Shown piece after piece: positions 16,333 to 24,182 of a stretch of 63,630 nt of DNA (position 1 is its first letter; each line of letters opens with the position of its first letter). The stretch is from positions 1 through 63,630 of the forward strand of contig CALEYW010000076.1 in the NCBI GenBank assembly GCA_937927945.1. Direction: 5' to 3'. Under the pieces are notes generated by a model. The model saw only the letters and a program-made list of their open reading frames with translations, made no database searches and had not been told where the DNA came from. The translations under genes were made by a program, and so were the position numbers. The DNA is from an uncultured candidate division WPS-2 bacterium. Lineage in GTDB: Bacteria > Vulcanimicrobiota > Vulcanimicrobiia > Vulcanimicrobiales > Vulcanimicrobiaceae.

Positions 16333-16749
16333 ATGAAGAACGAAGCCGTCATCGGCGGGATCACGGTCGGCGGGCAGCCGTCGCCGGAAGAGCTCACGTC
16401 CGGTCGTTTCCGGCACGTCGTCAACATTCGCGGCGCCGAAGAAGCAGGCAACGTTACGCGCGAGGTGCTTGCCGGCGGCGAGGTCGAGTACACGTCCATT
16501 CCGTGGACGATCGATACCGTGACGAACGACGACATCGATCGCATGCGCGACGCGATCTCGGCGAGCGAAGGCGCGGTCCTCATTCATTGAGCGGGGGGTA
16601 CGCGCGCCGCGGTCGCGGCGGCCATCCTTACCGCACGAGAAGACGGGACGGGCGCGGAGGGCGCGCTCAAGGCCGTCGCCGACGCGGACTTCGACATCGT
16701 CGGAACGCCGTACGCGGACTTCATCCACCGGTATTTCGAGGAACGCTAG
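16333..16749 (+). CDS. DUF442/BLH-phosphatase (rhodanese-like) protein with in-frame TGA at the catalytic Cys; candidate selenoprotein
   Basis: Reading from the ATG at 16333 (AAGGA seven bases upstream) gives VIGGITVGGQPSPEELTSG, FRHVVNIRGAEE and SEGAVLIH. Then TGA occurs at 16588-16590, followed without frame change by AGGTRAAVAAAILTA and on to DFIHRYFEER and TAG at 16747-16749. Proteins of this family read (V/I)H-C-xSGxR there: the phosphatase-loop Cys is exactly where TGA stands. With TGA read through, the product has 138 residues, the usual family length, and the downstream part keeps family-like sequence. Either TGA encodes selenocysteine, or a single Cys-to-stop mutation has silenced the gene. 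TGA is an ordinary stop for many other genes here, so a general code change is excluded. Confidence 0.6.
16591..16634 (+). promoter_or_regulatory. Stem-loop just after the in-frame TGA, bacterial SECIS-like
   Basis: Directly after TGA the RNA can fold as GCGG (16591-16594) with CCGC (16631-16634), GGGU (16596-16599) with AUCC (16624-16627), an internal loop, then a six-pair top stem CGCCGC (16605-16610) with GCGGCG (16615-16620) closed by a GGUC loop (16611-16614). A GGUC-containing apical loop some 20 bases after UGA is also seen in the E. coli fdhF SECIS. The bulged U of that element is not present here. In DNA this GC-rich, hairpins arise by chance. Confidence 0.4.
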
Positions 16750-16759
16750 TCCGTCGCCA

Positions 16760-17497
16760 TTAGCCGAGTGCGAGAGCCAGCAGGGCCGCGACTTCGGCGA
16801 GGACGATCGCGAAGCCGTACGCATCGCCGGTGAGGTGTCCGCCCAGACGCGCGCGGCTCCACGACAAGGCGGCTGCCGCGACGATCGCCGCGCCAGCGAG
16901 GGCTGCGGCACCGCGCCATGCGAACGGCGCGGCAAGCGCGACGACCAGGATCGTGCAGAGCGCGAGCGTCGTAAGCGGCGGCTTCGCGGCGAGAGCCGAT
17001 GTCGTCGCTCCGGGCCGCAGGGCCGGAGCGCGCATGGCGTGCACGACCGCCGACCAGCGGGAACACGCCGCGGCGAATGCGAGTGCGAACGGATACTCCG
17101 AGGGCGGGAGCGTCCACAGGGCCGCGAGCCATACCGGCATGAGTACCGCAAGTCCGGCGAGGGCGAACGTCCCATGACGCGGGTCCTTGAGAATCTCCAG
17201 GCGGCGCTGCGGCGACACGGAGGCGAACAACGCGTCGCAGCAGTCGAGGAAACCGTCCAGATGCATCGCGCCGCTGAGCACGATCGTCGCTCCGAACGCG
17301 ATCGCGACCGCGATTGCGTGCGGCCCGATGCGTGCCGCACCCAGCGCCGCCGTGCCGGCGATCGCGCCGAGCCCCGCACCGACCAGCGGCAGCCAGGCTA
17401 CGGCGCGTCCGTCGGGATCATCGCCTCGTCCGACCGGGACGATCGAAAAGTATGCGAACGCCGATCGCAGCGCGCGAGCTTCGGTCGCGAGGCTCAC
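16760..17497 (-). CDS. cobS: Adenosylcobinamide-GDP ribazoletransferase
   Basis: A 245-residue integral membrane enzyme that joins adenosylcobinamide-GDP to alpha-ribazole, the last joining step of the nucleotide loop. Family marks: ALRSAFAYFSIVPVGRGDDP at the N-terminus, the metal-binding MHLDGFLDCCDALFAS (Asp-rich motif) and KDPRHGTFALAGLAVLMPVW, then GHLTGDAYGFAIVLAEVAAL near the end. The GTG start at 17497 overlaps the cobT stop as GTGA. Its stop lies 10 bases from the convergent candidate selenoprotein stop. Confidence 0.95.
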   Translation of the reverse strand: MSLATEARALRSAFAYFSIVPVGRGDDPDGRAVAWLPLVGAGLGAIAGTAALGAARIGPHAIAVAIAFGATIVLSGAMHLDGFLDCCDALFASVSPQRRLEILKDPRHGTFALAGLAVLMPVWLAALWTLPPSEYPFALAFAAACSRWSAVVHAMRAPALRPGATTSALAAKPPLTTLALCTILVVALAAPFAWRGAAALAGAAIVAAAALSWSRARLGGHLTGDAYGFAIVLAEVAALLALALG

Positions 17498-18570
17498 GCT
17501 TGCGTGGCGACTCCCGCCTCCGCGAACGTCCGCATCTCGCGCATCATGCGCGCGGCGGCCTCGATCAGCGGCAGCGCGAGCGCCGCACCGCTCGCTTCGC
17601 CGAGCGCAAGATCGAACGCGAAGAGCGGCTGCAGTCCCAGCGCCTCGAGTGCGACCTGGTGTCCCGGCTCACGCGAGCGGTGCGCCGCGATGCAGTAGTC
17701 GAGCACGGCCGGTGCGATCGCCGCCGCGAGGAGCGCTGCGGCCGCGACGATGTAGCCGTCGAGCACGATGGGGACGCGCGCGCGCGCCGCGGCGAGCATG
17801 ACGCCCGCTAGACCGACGATCTCGAAGCCGCCGACGGCGCTCGCGACCAGATCCCAGCGATTCGCCTCGACCCGCGCGAGCGCGCCTTCGACGACGGCGA
17901 TCTTGCGTTCGAGGCGCGCATCATCGATGCCGGTTCCGCGGCCGACCACCTCGCGCGGCGCGCGTCCGGTCATTGCCGCGACAATTGCGGCCGCCGACGT
18001 GGTGTTGCCGATTCCCATCTCGCCGAGCGCCAGCACGTCGAACGGCGAGCGACGGCCCAGCTCCGCGAACGCTGCGGCGCCCGCATCGAGAACCATGCCG
18101 AGGTCGTCGTGGGCGATCGCGCAGACGCGCGCGAGATTCGCGGTGCCCGCGCCGCAGCGCGCGTCGATGAGCCGCGGATGCGCTTCCGCCTGCGTGCGCA
18201 CGCCGAAGTCGGCGACGAAGACCTCCGCGCGCACGGCCCGCGCGAACGCGTTGATGGCCGCGATCTCCCCAAGAAACGCCCCCACCATCTGCGCGGTGAC
18301 GTCGGACGGATAGGCGCTGACGCCGTCTTCCGCGACCCCGTGGTCGGCCGCGGCGACGAGCACGGCGCGACGCTCGAAGGCGTGGTCAGGCAGCGCACCG
18401 TTGATCGCGGCGAGCTGCACCGCGAGCTCTTCGATGCGCCCCAGGCTGCCGACCGGTTTGGTCAGATTGTCGATCCGCTCGCGCGCCGCCGCCGCGGCTG
18501 CCGCATCGGCGCGCGGGATCTGCGCACGCCAGCGCGCGGCGAACGCGCCCGAATCGAACTTCATCTTCAC
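17494..18570 (-). CDS. cobT: Nicotinate-nucleotide--dimethylbenzimidazole phosphoribosyltransferase
   Basis: A 358-residue enzyme that makes alpha-ribazole phosphate from DMB and NaMN. Seen: LTKPVGSLGRIEELAVQLA, VLVAAADHGVAEDGVSAYPS, LALGEMGIGNTTSAAAIVA, VVGRGTGIDD and, near the end, the catalytic-region sequence EALGLQPLFAFDLALGEASG with the conserved Glu. It supplies the substrate of the overlapping cobS, while bluB in the large operon makes DMB. A GTG (18570) and an ATG six bases later (18564) both have Shine-Dalgarno-like GGAGG/AGGAG in front; the outer one is used here. Confidence 0.95.
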   Translation of the reverse strand: MKMKFDSGAFAARWRAQIPRADAAAAAAARERIDNLTKPVGSLGRIEELAVQLAAINGALPDHAFERRAVLVAAADHGVAEDGVSAYPSDVTAQMVGAFLGEIAAINAFARAVRAEVFVADFGVRTQAEAHPRLIDARCGAGTANLARVCAIAHDDLGMVLDAGAAAFAELGRRSPFDVLALGEMGIGNTTSAAAIVAAMTGRAPREVVGRGTGIDDARLERKIAVVEGALARVEANRWDLVASAVGGFEIVGLAGVMLAAARARVPIVLDGYIVAAAALLAAAIAPAVLDYCIAAHRSREPGHQVALEALGLQPLFAFDLALGEASGAALALPLIEAAARMMREMRTFAEAGVATQA

Positions 18571-18614
18571 TCCTGCCTCCCGGTACTCGCGCCGCCGGCG
18601 ACGAATACGGTCCT

Positions 18615-19196
18615 ATGACGATTGTGGTGCTGGGTCCCGTCCGGTCCGGAAAAAGCGCGCGCGCCGTCGCGCTGGCGCGCGCCACCGGGAAACCGGTGAT
18701 CGTCGCGGCGACCGCGGCCGTCGACGAATCCGACTCCGAAATGGTGCGTCGCGTCCAGATGCACCGGCGCGCGCGTCCGGCGGAATGGACGGTCATCGAG
18801 ACGGGAAACGTCGACGCGCCCCCGCTCGCCGTGGTGTTGCGCGACGCGCCTGCCGGGACGTGCGTGATCGTCGATGCGCTCGGCACGTGGATCGCGACGC
18901 AGCTCCTGCGCTGGGGTGCGTGGTGCGAGGAGGAGCCCCTCACCGCGCTCGAACGCCTCGAAGCACAGGCGCACGAGCTCGCCGCGGCGCTGGCCGCGAG
19001 CCGGGCCGACGCGATCGTCGTCGCCGAGGAGACGGGCTGGGGACTCGTGCCGCCGACGCCGCTGGGGCGCCTGTTCCGCGACGCGCTCGGCCGCGCGGTG
19101 CAGATCGTCGCTGCCGACGCGGCGCGCGTCGAGCTCGTGGTGGCCGGCTACGCCGTCGATCTGCGTCGTCTCGGCGAACGCGTGGACGTCGTCTAG
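18615..19196 (+). CDS. cobU: Adenosylcobinamide kinase / adenosylcobinamide-phosphate guanylyltransferase
   Basis: A 193-residue bifunctional CobU/CobP. The P-loop is GPVRSGKSARAVALA (about residues 7-21), the switch/His region is RRVQMHRRARPAEWTVIE with the His that carries GMP, and VIVDALGTWIATQLL and VVAEETGWGLVPPTPLGRLF are both typical of CobU. It is the only plus-strand gene in the cobalamin island, divergent from cobT across 44 bases. Its TAG stop shares CTAG with the convergent cobD stop. Normal size. Confidence 0.95.
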   Translation: MTIVVLGPVRSGKSARAVALARATGKPVIVAATAAVDESDSEMVRRVQMHRRARPAEWTVIETGNVDAPPLAVVLRDAPAGTCVIVDALGTWIATQLLRWGAWCEEEPLTALERLEAQAHELAAALAASRADAIVVAEETGWGLVPPTPLGRLFRDALGRAVQIVAADAARVELVVAGYAVDLRRLGERVDVV

Positions 19197-20290
19197 CACG
19201 CGCGCAGCTCTTGCGCCAGAGCGCGCGCGAGCGATGTGTTGTCGTTCTGGGAACGGACCGCGATGCGCACGAAGCGCCCGCCTTCCAGCGTCGAGTACGT
19301 CGAGCAGTCGCGCACGATGATGCGATGACGGCGCGCGAGACGATCGGTCAGCTCGCTCGCGGCAAGCGGAGACTCGACCTGGAGGAAGTTCGCGGCCGAG
19401 GGCAGCGCCCGAGCGCCGGCAGCGGCGATCTCACGCGAGAACTGCGTCCGCGCGCGCTCGTTCTCGGTCCGCGTACGCCGTTCGTACGCCTCGTCTTCGA
19501 GCGCCGCGACGGCTGCGACGGCGGCAAGGGACGTTACGGGCCACGACGGCACTCGCTTCGCGATGGCGCCGGCGAAGCGAGCCGACGCGACCGCGTACCC
19601 GACGCGCAGCCCCGGCATCGCATAGAACTTCGTCAGCGATCGCAGCACCAGCACCTCGTCGTCCGCGGCGAGCACGTCGGCGACGACGGACGCGTCCGGC
19701 ACGTAGTCGATAAACGCCTCGTCGATCATCAGCGCGATGCGCAGTTCGCGCGCGCACTCGAGGATACGTCGAACGTGTTCGCGCGGCGTCAGCGATCCCG
19801 AGGGGTTGTGCGGATTGGTGATGATACACGCGTCGGGACGCTCGCGCCGCAGTGTTTCGACCAGCGCATCGGTGTCGAGCGCGAAGTCGGCGGAGGGTTC
19901 GAGCCGGAACGGGATCGTCTGTGCGCCCTGCGCCGCCAGCGCGCGGCCGTACTCGCTGAAGGCCGGCTGCGGAAGGAGACACCGGCGCGGCGCGACGCCG
20001 CGCACGAACGCTTCGATGATCGCCGACGCGCCGTTCGCGATCACGATCTGCTCGCGCTCCCAGCCGAAGCGGGTCGCGAGCGCCGCTTGCAGCGCGCGCT
20101 CATGCGCGCTCGGATAGTGGACCAGCAGCGTGACGTCCTCGGCCGCGGCACGCAGGGCGGCGAGCACCGCCGGCGGCGGACCGGCCGGGTTAATGTTCGC
20201 GCTGAAGTCCAGCCAGTCGCCCTCGCCATAGCGGCCCGCGACCGCCGCGACGTCGCCGCCGTGGATCGGGACGGAAAGCGCCTCAGGCAC
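19193..20290 (-). CDS. cobD: Threonine-phosphate decarboxylase (PLP)
   Basis: About 365 residues; a PLP fold-type I aminotransferase-like decarboxylase giving (R)-1-amino-2-propanol phosphate for the cobinamide linker. Motifs: IHGGDV and DFSANINPAGPPP at the N-terminus, ITNPHNPSGSLTP, LMIDEAFIDYVPD and SLTKFYAMPGLRVGY, where the Lys binds PLP. The GTG at 20290 overlaps the cbiB stop by 8 bases and is preferred; a TTG at 20308 is an alternative. Last gene of the 20-kb minus-strand operon; the product is used by CbiB encoded just upstream. Confidence 0.93.
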   Translation of the reverse strand: MPEALSVPIHGGDVAAVAGRYGEGDWLDFSANINPAGPPPAVLAALRAAAEDVTLLVHYPSAHERALQAALATRFGWEREQIVIANGASAIIEAFVRGVAPRRCLLPQPAFSEYGRALAAQGAQTIPFRLEPSADFALDTDALVETLRRERPDACIITNPHNPSGSLTPREHVRRILECARELRIALMIDEAFIDYVPDASVVADVLAADDEVLVLRSLTKFYAMPGLRVGYAVASARFAGAIAKRVPSWPVTSLAAVAAVAALEDEAYERRTRTENERARTQFSREIAAAGARALPSAANFLQVESPLAASELTDRLARRHRIIVRDCSTYSTLEGGRFVRIAVRSQNDNTSLARALAQELRAC

Positions 20291-21230
20291 GACGTGCCGT
20301 CCCCGCAAAGAGCAAGGCGCTCAGCAGCGACGCGAGCGCGCAGATGCGCATTGCAGCTGCCACGTCGCGCGAATCCGGCTCCCGTCCCGACGCGTTGAGC
20401 AGCGGCGCCTCGACGACGACGCCTCCGTAGCTGAGCGTTCCGCCGAGGCGCACCCCGAGCGCGCCGGCGAGCGCCGCTTCGGGATATCCCGCATTCGGAC
20501 TGCGATGCTTACGCGCGTCTTCGCGCATGCTCGCGAGCGCGCGTCGCGCCGAACCGCCGCACAGCGGTGCGGCGAATGCGATACCGAGCGCCGCAATTCG
20601 CGCCGGGATCACGTTCGCGACGTCGTCCAGCCGCGCCGCGGCCGTGCCGAAGAACGTGTACGGCGGTTCCGGGTGGCCGATCATCGAGTCCAGCGTGCTG
20701 ATCGCCTTGAACGCGAGCGCCGCCGGCGCGCCGCCCACGGCGAGGAAGAACAGCGGCGCCACGATGCCGTCGCACGTGCTCTCGGCGAGCGTCTCGATCA
20801 CCGCGCGGGCGACGCCCGCGGGATCGAGCGTCTCCGTATCGCGGCCGACGATCCGTGCCACGCGCGTGCGCGCACGCGGCAGATCACCGTCTTGCAGTGC
20901 GAGCAGCACGTCGTTCGCCTGGGTCAGCAGATCGCGGGTTGCGATCGCGCTCGCGGCGACGACGACTTCCGCCGCACGGTGGGCGTCCGGACCCGCCCGA
21001 CGCGCCAGCGCGAGCGCCAGCGCCGTCAACGCGCCGCTCGCGGCAACGACGGTCGCGGTGAGCGCCGCACCGGCCAGCCGTTCACCGTGTGGGGTCGCGT
21101 CGAAACGTTTGCGCGCCACGCGCTCGCCATGGGCGATCGCAGCGCCGATCCACCGCACCGGGTGCGGAAGGCTCGGCGGATCGCCGATCGCGACGTCGAG
21201 GCCGTACGCCGCGAGGATCAGCGCCCTCAT
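20283..21230 (-). CDS. cbiB: Adenosylcobinamide-phosphate synthase
   Basis: A 315-residue membrane protein that attaches aminopropanol (phosphate) to adenosylcobyric acid. Seen: AYGLDVAIGDPPSLPHPVRW at the N-terminus, ARIVGRDTETLDPAGVARAV, ETLAESTCDGIVAPLFF, AFKAISTLDSMIGH and NAGYPEAALAGALGVRLGG, all in the order of the family. The ATG at 21230 overlaps the cobQ stop by ATGA, and its stop lies within the start region of cobD. Normal length. Confidence 0.95.
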   Translation of the reverse strand: MRALILAAYGLDVAIGDPPSLPHPVRWIGAAIAHGERVARKRFDATPHGERLAGAALTATVVAASGALTALALALARRAGPDAHRAAEVVVAASAIATRDLLTQANDVLLALQDGDLPRARTRVARIVGRDTETLDPAGVARAVIETLAESTCDGIVAPLFFLAVGGAPAALAFKAISTLDSMIGHPEPPYTFFGTAAARLDDVANVIPARIAALGIAFAAPLCGGSARRALASMREDARKHRSPNAGYPEAALAGALGVRLGGTLSYGGVVVEAPLLNASGREPDSRDVAAAMRICALASLLSALLFAGTARRA

Positions 21231-22747
21231 GCGAGGAGCCGCGAGAGATCGAGCGCGCCGCGCAAGTGCGCGGCGAGCCGGTCGAACCGCGCGTCACGCT
21301 CGGCGCCGTACGCACAGAGCGCGGCCGGCGCGTCGAGACCGCGCGCGCGACGAGCCGCGCGAACGAACGTGTGCCGCATCGCGTCGTCGGCGAACAAGCC
21401 GTGCACGTAGGTGCCGATCACTCTGCGGTCCGCGGACACGGCGCCGTCCGCGACGCAGCTGCCGTCAGCGCGGCGCAGCTGCGCGAACGGCTCGTACGAA
21501 GCGCGTCCCGTCGATTCGCCCATGTGGATCTCGTAGCCGCCTCCCTCGCAGCTGCTCTCGGCGCTGCCGAACCAGGCGCCGGCGTGCGGTCGCACCGACA
21601 CCTGCTGCGTCGTCTTCTCGGTGGCGAGCACCGTCGTGAGCGGCAGCATGCCGAGTCCGTCGAGCGTTCCGCCGCCCTCGACCCCGTGCGGATCGGCGAC
21701 GCGTTCGCCGAGAATCTGCAGGCCGCCGCAGATTCCGAGCACGAACGCGGCGCGACCGATCGCCGCGTCGAAGCCCGTCGCGCGCAGCCAGCGCAGCGCG
21801 CCCAGCGTATCCTTCGTGCCCGGCACGATCACGACGTCGGCGTGCGCGAGCTCTTCGGGCTGCCGCGCGTACGCGACGTCGAGCGACGTTTCCGCCGCGA
21901 GCGCGAGGAAGTCGGTCGCATTCGCAAGGTACGGCAGGGCGACGACCCCGACGCGCAGGCGCCGGTCACGTACCGTACCGTCCGCGGTCCAGCGGCGTTG
22001 CGCGACGCTCGGCGCATCTTCCATCGAAACGCCGTCCTCCTCGTCGAGGCCCACGTCCGGCAGCCACGGTATAACGCCGGCGCACGGAATCCCGATCCGC
22101 GCTTCGATCTCGCGCACGCCCGGCGCGAGCAGCGAGAGATCGCCGCGAAACTTGTTGATCGCGAAGGCGGCGATGCGCGCGCGCTCGGACGCATCGAGCA
22201 GCTCGACCGTTCCGAGCAGCGCGCCGAAGACACCGCCCCGGTCGATGTCGCCGACCAGCAGGCAGCGTGCGCCGGCCGCTTCGGCGACGCGCATGTTCAC
22301 GATGTCGGTCGCCTTGAGGTTGATCTCCGCCGGCGAGCCCGCGCCTTCGATCACGATCACGTCGTGCCGTGCCGCCAGACGCCGGTACGCGTCGACGACG
22401 ATCGGAAAGTACTCGTCGACGCGGCGGCGATGATACTCAGCCGCGCGCTCGACGGCGTGAACGCGGCCCAGCACGACGACTTGCGAGGAACGATCCGACG
22501 TCGGCTTGAGCAAGATCGGATTCATCTCGACCGTCGGTGCGATGCGCGCCGCCTCCGCCTGCATCGCCTGCGCCCGGCCGATCTCGCGGCCGTCCGGCGT
22601 GGCGGCCGAGTTGAGCGACATGTTCTGCGCCTTGAACGGCGCCACACGGTACCCGTCGTCGGAAAGGATGCGGCAGAGCGCGGCTGCGATCAGCGATTTG
22701 CCGACGTGCGAGGCGGTGCCCAGCACCATGATCGCGCGCGCGCTCAC
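21227..22747 (-). CDS. cobQ: Adenosylcobyric acid synthase (glutamine-hydrolysing)
   Basis: A 506-residue amidotransferase adding four amides to the corrin ring. The N-terminal DTBS-like ATPase part has VLGTASHVGKSLIAAALCR, FKAQNMSLNSAATPDG and VIEGAGSPAEINL. The C-terminal GATase-1 part has the nucleophile Cys in FVLGICGGLQILG and the His in GTYVHGLFADD. The GTG start at 22747 overlaps the bluB stop as GTGA; a longer frame upstream overlaps bluB fully and is rejected. Confidence 0.96.
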   Translation of the reverse strand: MSARAIMVLGTASHVGKSLIAAALCRILSDDGYRVAPFKAQNMSLNSAATPDGREIGRAQAMQAEAARIAPTVEMNPILLKPTSDRSSQVVVLGRVHAVERAAEYHRRRVDEYFPIVVDAYRRLAARHDVIVIEGAGSPAEINLKATDIVNMRVAEAAGARCLLVGDIDRGGVFGALLGTVELLDASERARIAAFAINKFRGDLSLLAPGVREIEARIGIPCAGVIPWLPDVGLDEEDGVSMEDAPSVAQRRWTADGTVRDRRLRVGVVALPYLANATDFLALAAETSLDVAYARQPEELAHADVVIVPGTKDTLGALRWLRATGFDAAIGRAAFVLGICGGLQILGERVADPHGVEGGGTLDGLGMLPLTTVLATEKTTQQVSVRPHAGAWFGSAESSCEGGGYEIHMGESTGRASYEPFAQLRRADGSCVADGAVSADRRVIGTYVHGLFADDAMRHTFVRAARRARGLDAPAALCAYGAERDARFDRLAAHLRGALDLSRLLA

Positions 22748-23406
22748 CGGTTGCCGTACCGTTCGCGATCGATCACGTCGCCGACGGGGACGCGACCTTC
22801 CCACCCGGCCCGCACGAGGTCGGGATCGCTCGCGAACGCGCTCACGTACCCGACGCACAGGTACGCGACGATCGCGACGCCGGCCGGGACCGCGAAGATC
22901 GAGCGCAGCGCGGCGGGATCGACGATGCTCACCCAGCCGACGCCCAAACCTTCGACGCGCGCCGCGAGCCAGAGGTTCTGGATCGCGCACACCGTCGAAT
23001 AGCGCGCGGTCTCCGGCATCGTCTGACGTCCGAGTCCGTGACCGCGCGCGGGATCCTCGTCGCAGACGACGCAGACGTTGACCGGCGCCGTACGAATGCC
23101 CTCGAGCCGCAGTTGGCGGTACGCTCGCGCGCGATCGTCGTCATAGATCGCGGCCGCGCTGTCGTTGGCGGCGCCGAACGCTTCGTGCACCGCGGCGCGC
23201 GTCTCCTCGGACCGCACGACGATGAAGCGCCACGGTTGCGAGAGGCCGACGGACGGTGCACGATGCGCCGCCTCGAGGACGCGCAGCAGTACGTCCTCCG
23301 GCACGTCGTCCGAAACGAAGTGCGCGCGCACGTCGCGCCGGCTCTCGATCGCGCGATACACCGCGGCACGGTCCTCCGCGCTGAAGTCCGACGCTGCGTG
23401 CGTCAC
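22744..23406 (-). CDS. bluB: 5,6-dimethylbenzimidazole synthase
   Basis: A 220-residue flavin-destructase of the nitroreductase fold that turns FMNH2 plus O2 into DMB. Family pattern: AIESRRDVRAHF, EAAHRAPSVGLSQPWRFIVV, the NVCVVCDED stretch, and RYSTVCAIQNLWLAARVEGL with VGWVSIVDPAAL. BluB needs oxygen, which agrees with the O2-linked CobG and the aa3 oxidase elsewhere in the window. The GTG at 23406 overlaps the cobK stop as GTGA. Supplies the lower ligand to CobT. Confidence 0.95.
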   Translation of the reverse strand: MTHAASDFSAEDRAAVYRAIESRRDVRAHFVSDDVPEDVLLRVLEAAHRAPSVGLSQPWRFIVVRSEETRAAVHEAFGAANDSAAAIYDDDRARAYRQLRLEGIRTAPVNVCVVCDEDPARGHGLGRQTMPETARYSTVCAIQNLWLAARVEGLGVGWVSIVDPAALRSIFAVPAGVAIVAYLCVGYVSAFASDPDLVRAGWEGRVPVGDVIDRERYGNR

Positions 23407-24182
23407 GCGATCCACGGCGCACCCTCGCTTTCGCGCACGCGCGCGTCGATCCACGTCAGCACCGCGGCAACGCTGTCCACGGCGCGCGCTGCCGAGCGTA
23501 CGGGCCTGCTCACGAGCACGACGGGCAGCCCGAGCTCGCGCGCGGCGGCGATCTTCGCGGAGGTCGCCGCGCCGCCGCTGTTCTTCGAGACGACGACATC
23601 GACGGCGCGTTCGCGCAGCAGCGCGAGCTCGTCGTCGATGCGGAAGGGCCCGCGAGCGAGGAGCAGCTCGTGCCGCGGCGGCAGCGGGCCGGCCGGCGGC
23701 TCGATGGCGCGAATCAGGAACCACGGCTCGGCGCAGGCGGCGAACGGCGCGAGCGTCTGACGACCGAGCGTGAGAAAGATGCGCGCGCCCAAACGCGGCG
23801 CAACCTGCGCCGCCTCGGCGGCGTCCGCTACGCTGTGCCAGCGGTCGCCGTCCTGCGGCTCCCATGCCGGGCGTTCCAGCGCAAGCAGCGGCACGCGCGC
23901 AGCCGTTGCGGCGTCGAACGCGTTGCGGCTGATCGCCGCCGCGAACGGATGGGTCGCATCGACCACCGCGTCGACGCGCCGCTCGAGCAAGAACGCGCGC
24001 AGACCCTCGCTGCCGCCGAAGCCGCCGATCCGTACCTCACCCGCCGGAAGAGCCGGGTTCGCGACGCGCCCCGCGAGCGACGAGATGACCTCGACGTCCG
24101 CACGCGAGGCGAGCCGCGCGGCGAGCTCGCCGGCCTCACCGGTGCCCCCCAGCACCAAAATCCGGAGCACGCGCGCGTTCAC
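23403..24182 (-). CDS. cobK: Precorrin-6A reductase
   Basis: A 259-residue NADPH-dependent reductase of the corrin ring (CobK/CbiJ). Starts with the dinucleotide fold ILVLGGTGEAGELAARLA, then GGFGGSEGLRAFLLERRVDA, VVDATHPFAAAISRNAFDAA and ARIFLTLGRQTLAPF; the late VVSKNSGGAATSAKIAAARE is a firm family mark. GTG start at 24182 from the GTGA overlap with cobM. Confidence 0.95.
   Translation of the reverse strand: MNARVLRILVLGGTGEAGELAARLASRADVEVISSLAGRVANPALPAGEVRIGGFGGSEGLRAFLLERRVDAVVDATHPFAAAISRNAFDAATAARVPLLALERPAWEPQDGDRWHSVADAAEAAQVAPRLGARIFLTLGRQTLAPFAACAEPWFLIRAIEPPAGPLPPRHELLLARGPFRIDDELALLRERAVDVVVSKNSGGAATSAKIAAARELGLPVVLVSRPVRSAARAVDSVAAVLTWIDARVRESEGAPWIA

Noticed and set aside
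16329..16334. TATAAT hexamer before the candidate selenoprotein gene
   Set aside because: It overlaps the ATG and follows the ribosome-binding site, so it cannot serve as the -10 of this gene's transcript.
16588..16590. General recoding of TGA (as in code 4 or 25)
   Set aside because: TGA is the normal stop of dozens of genes here, including all GTGA/ATGA overlaps, so only a local event can be considered.
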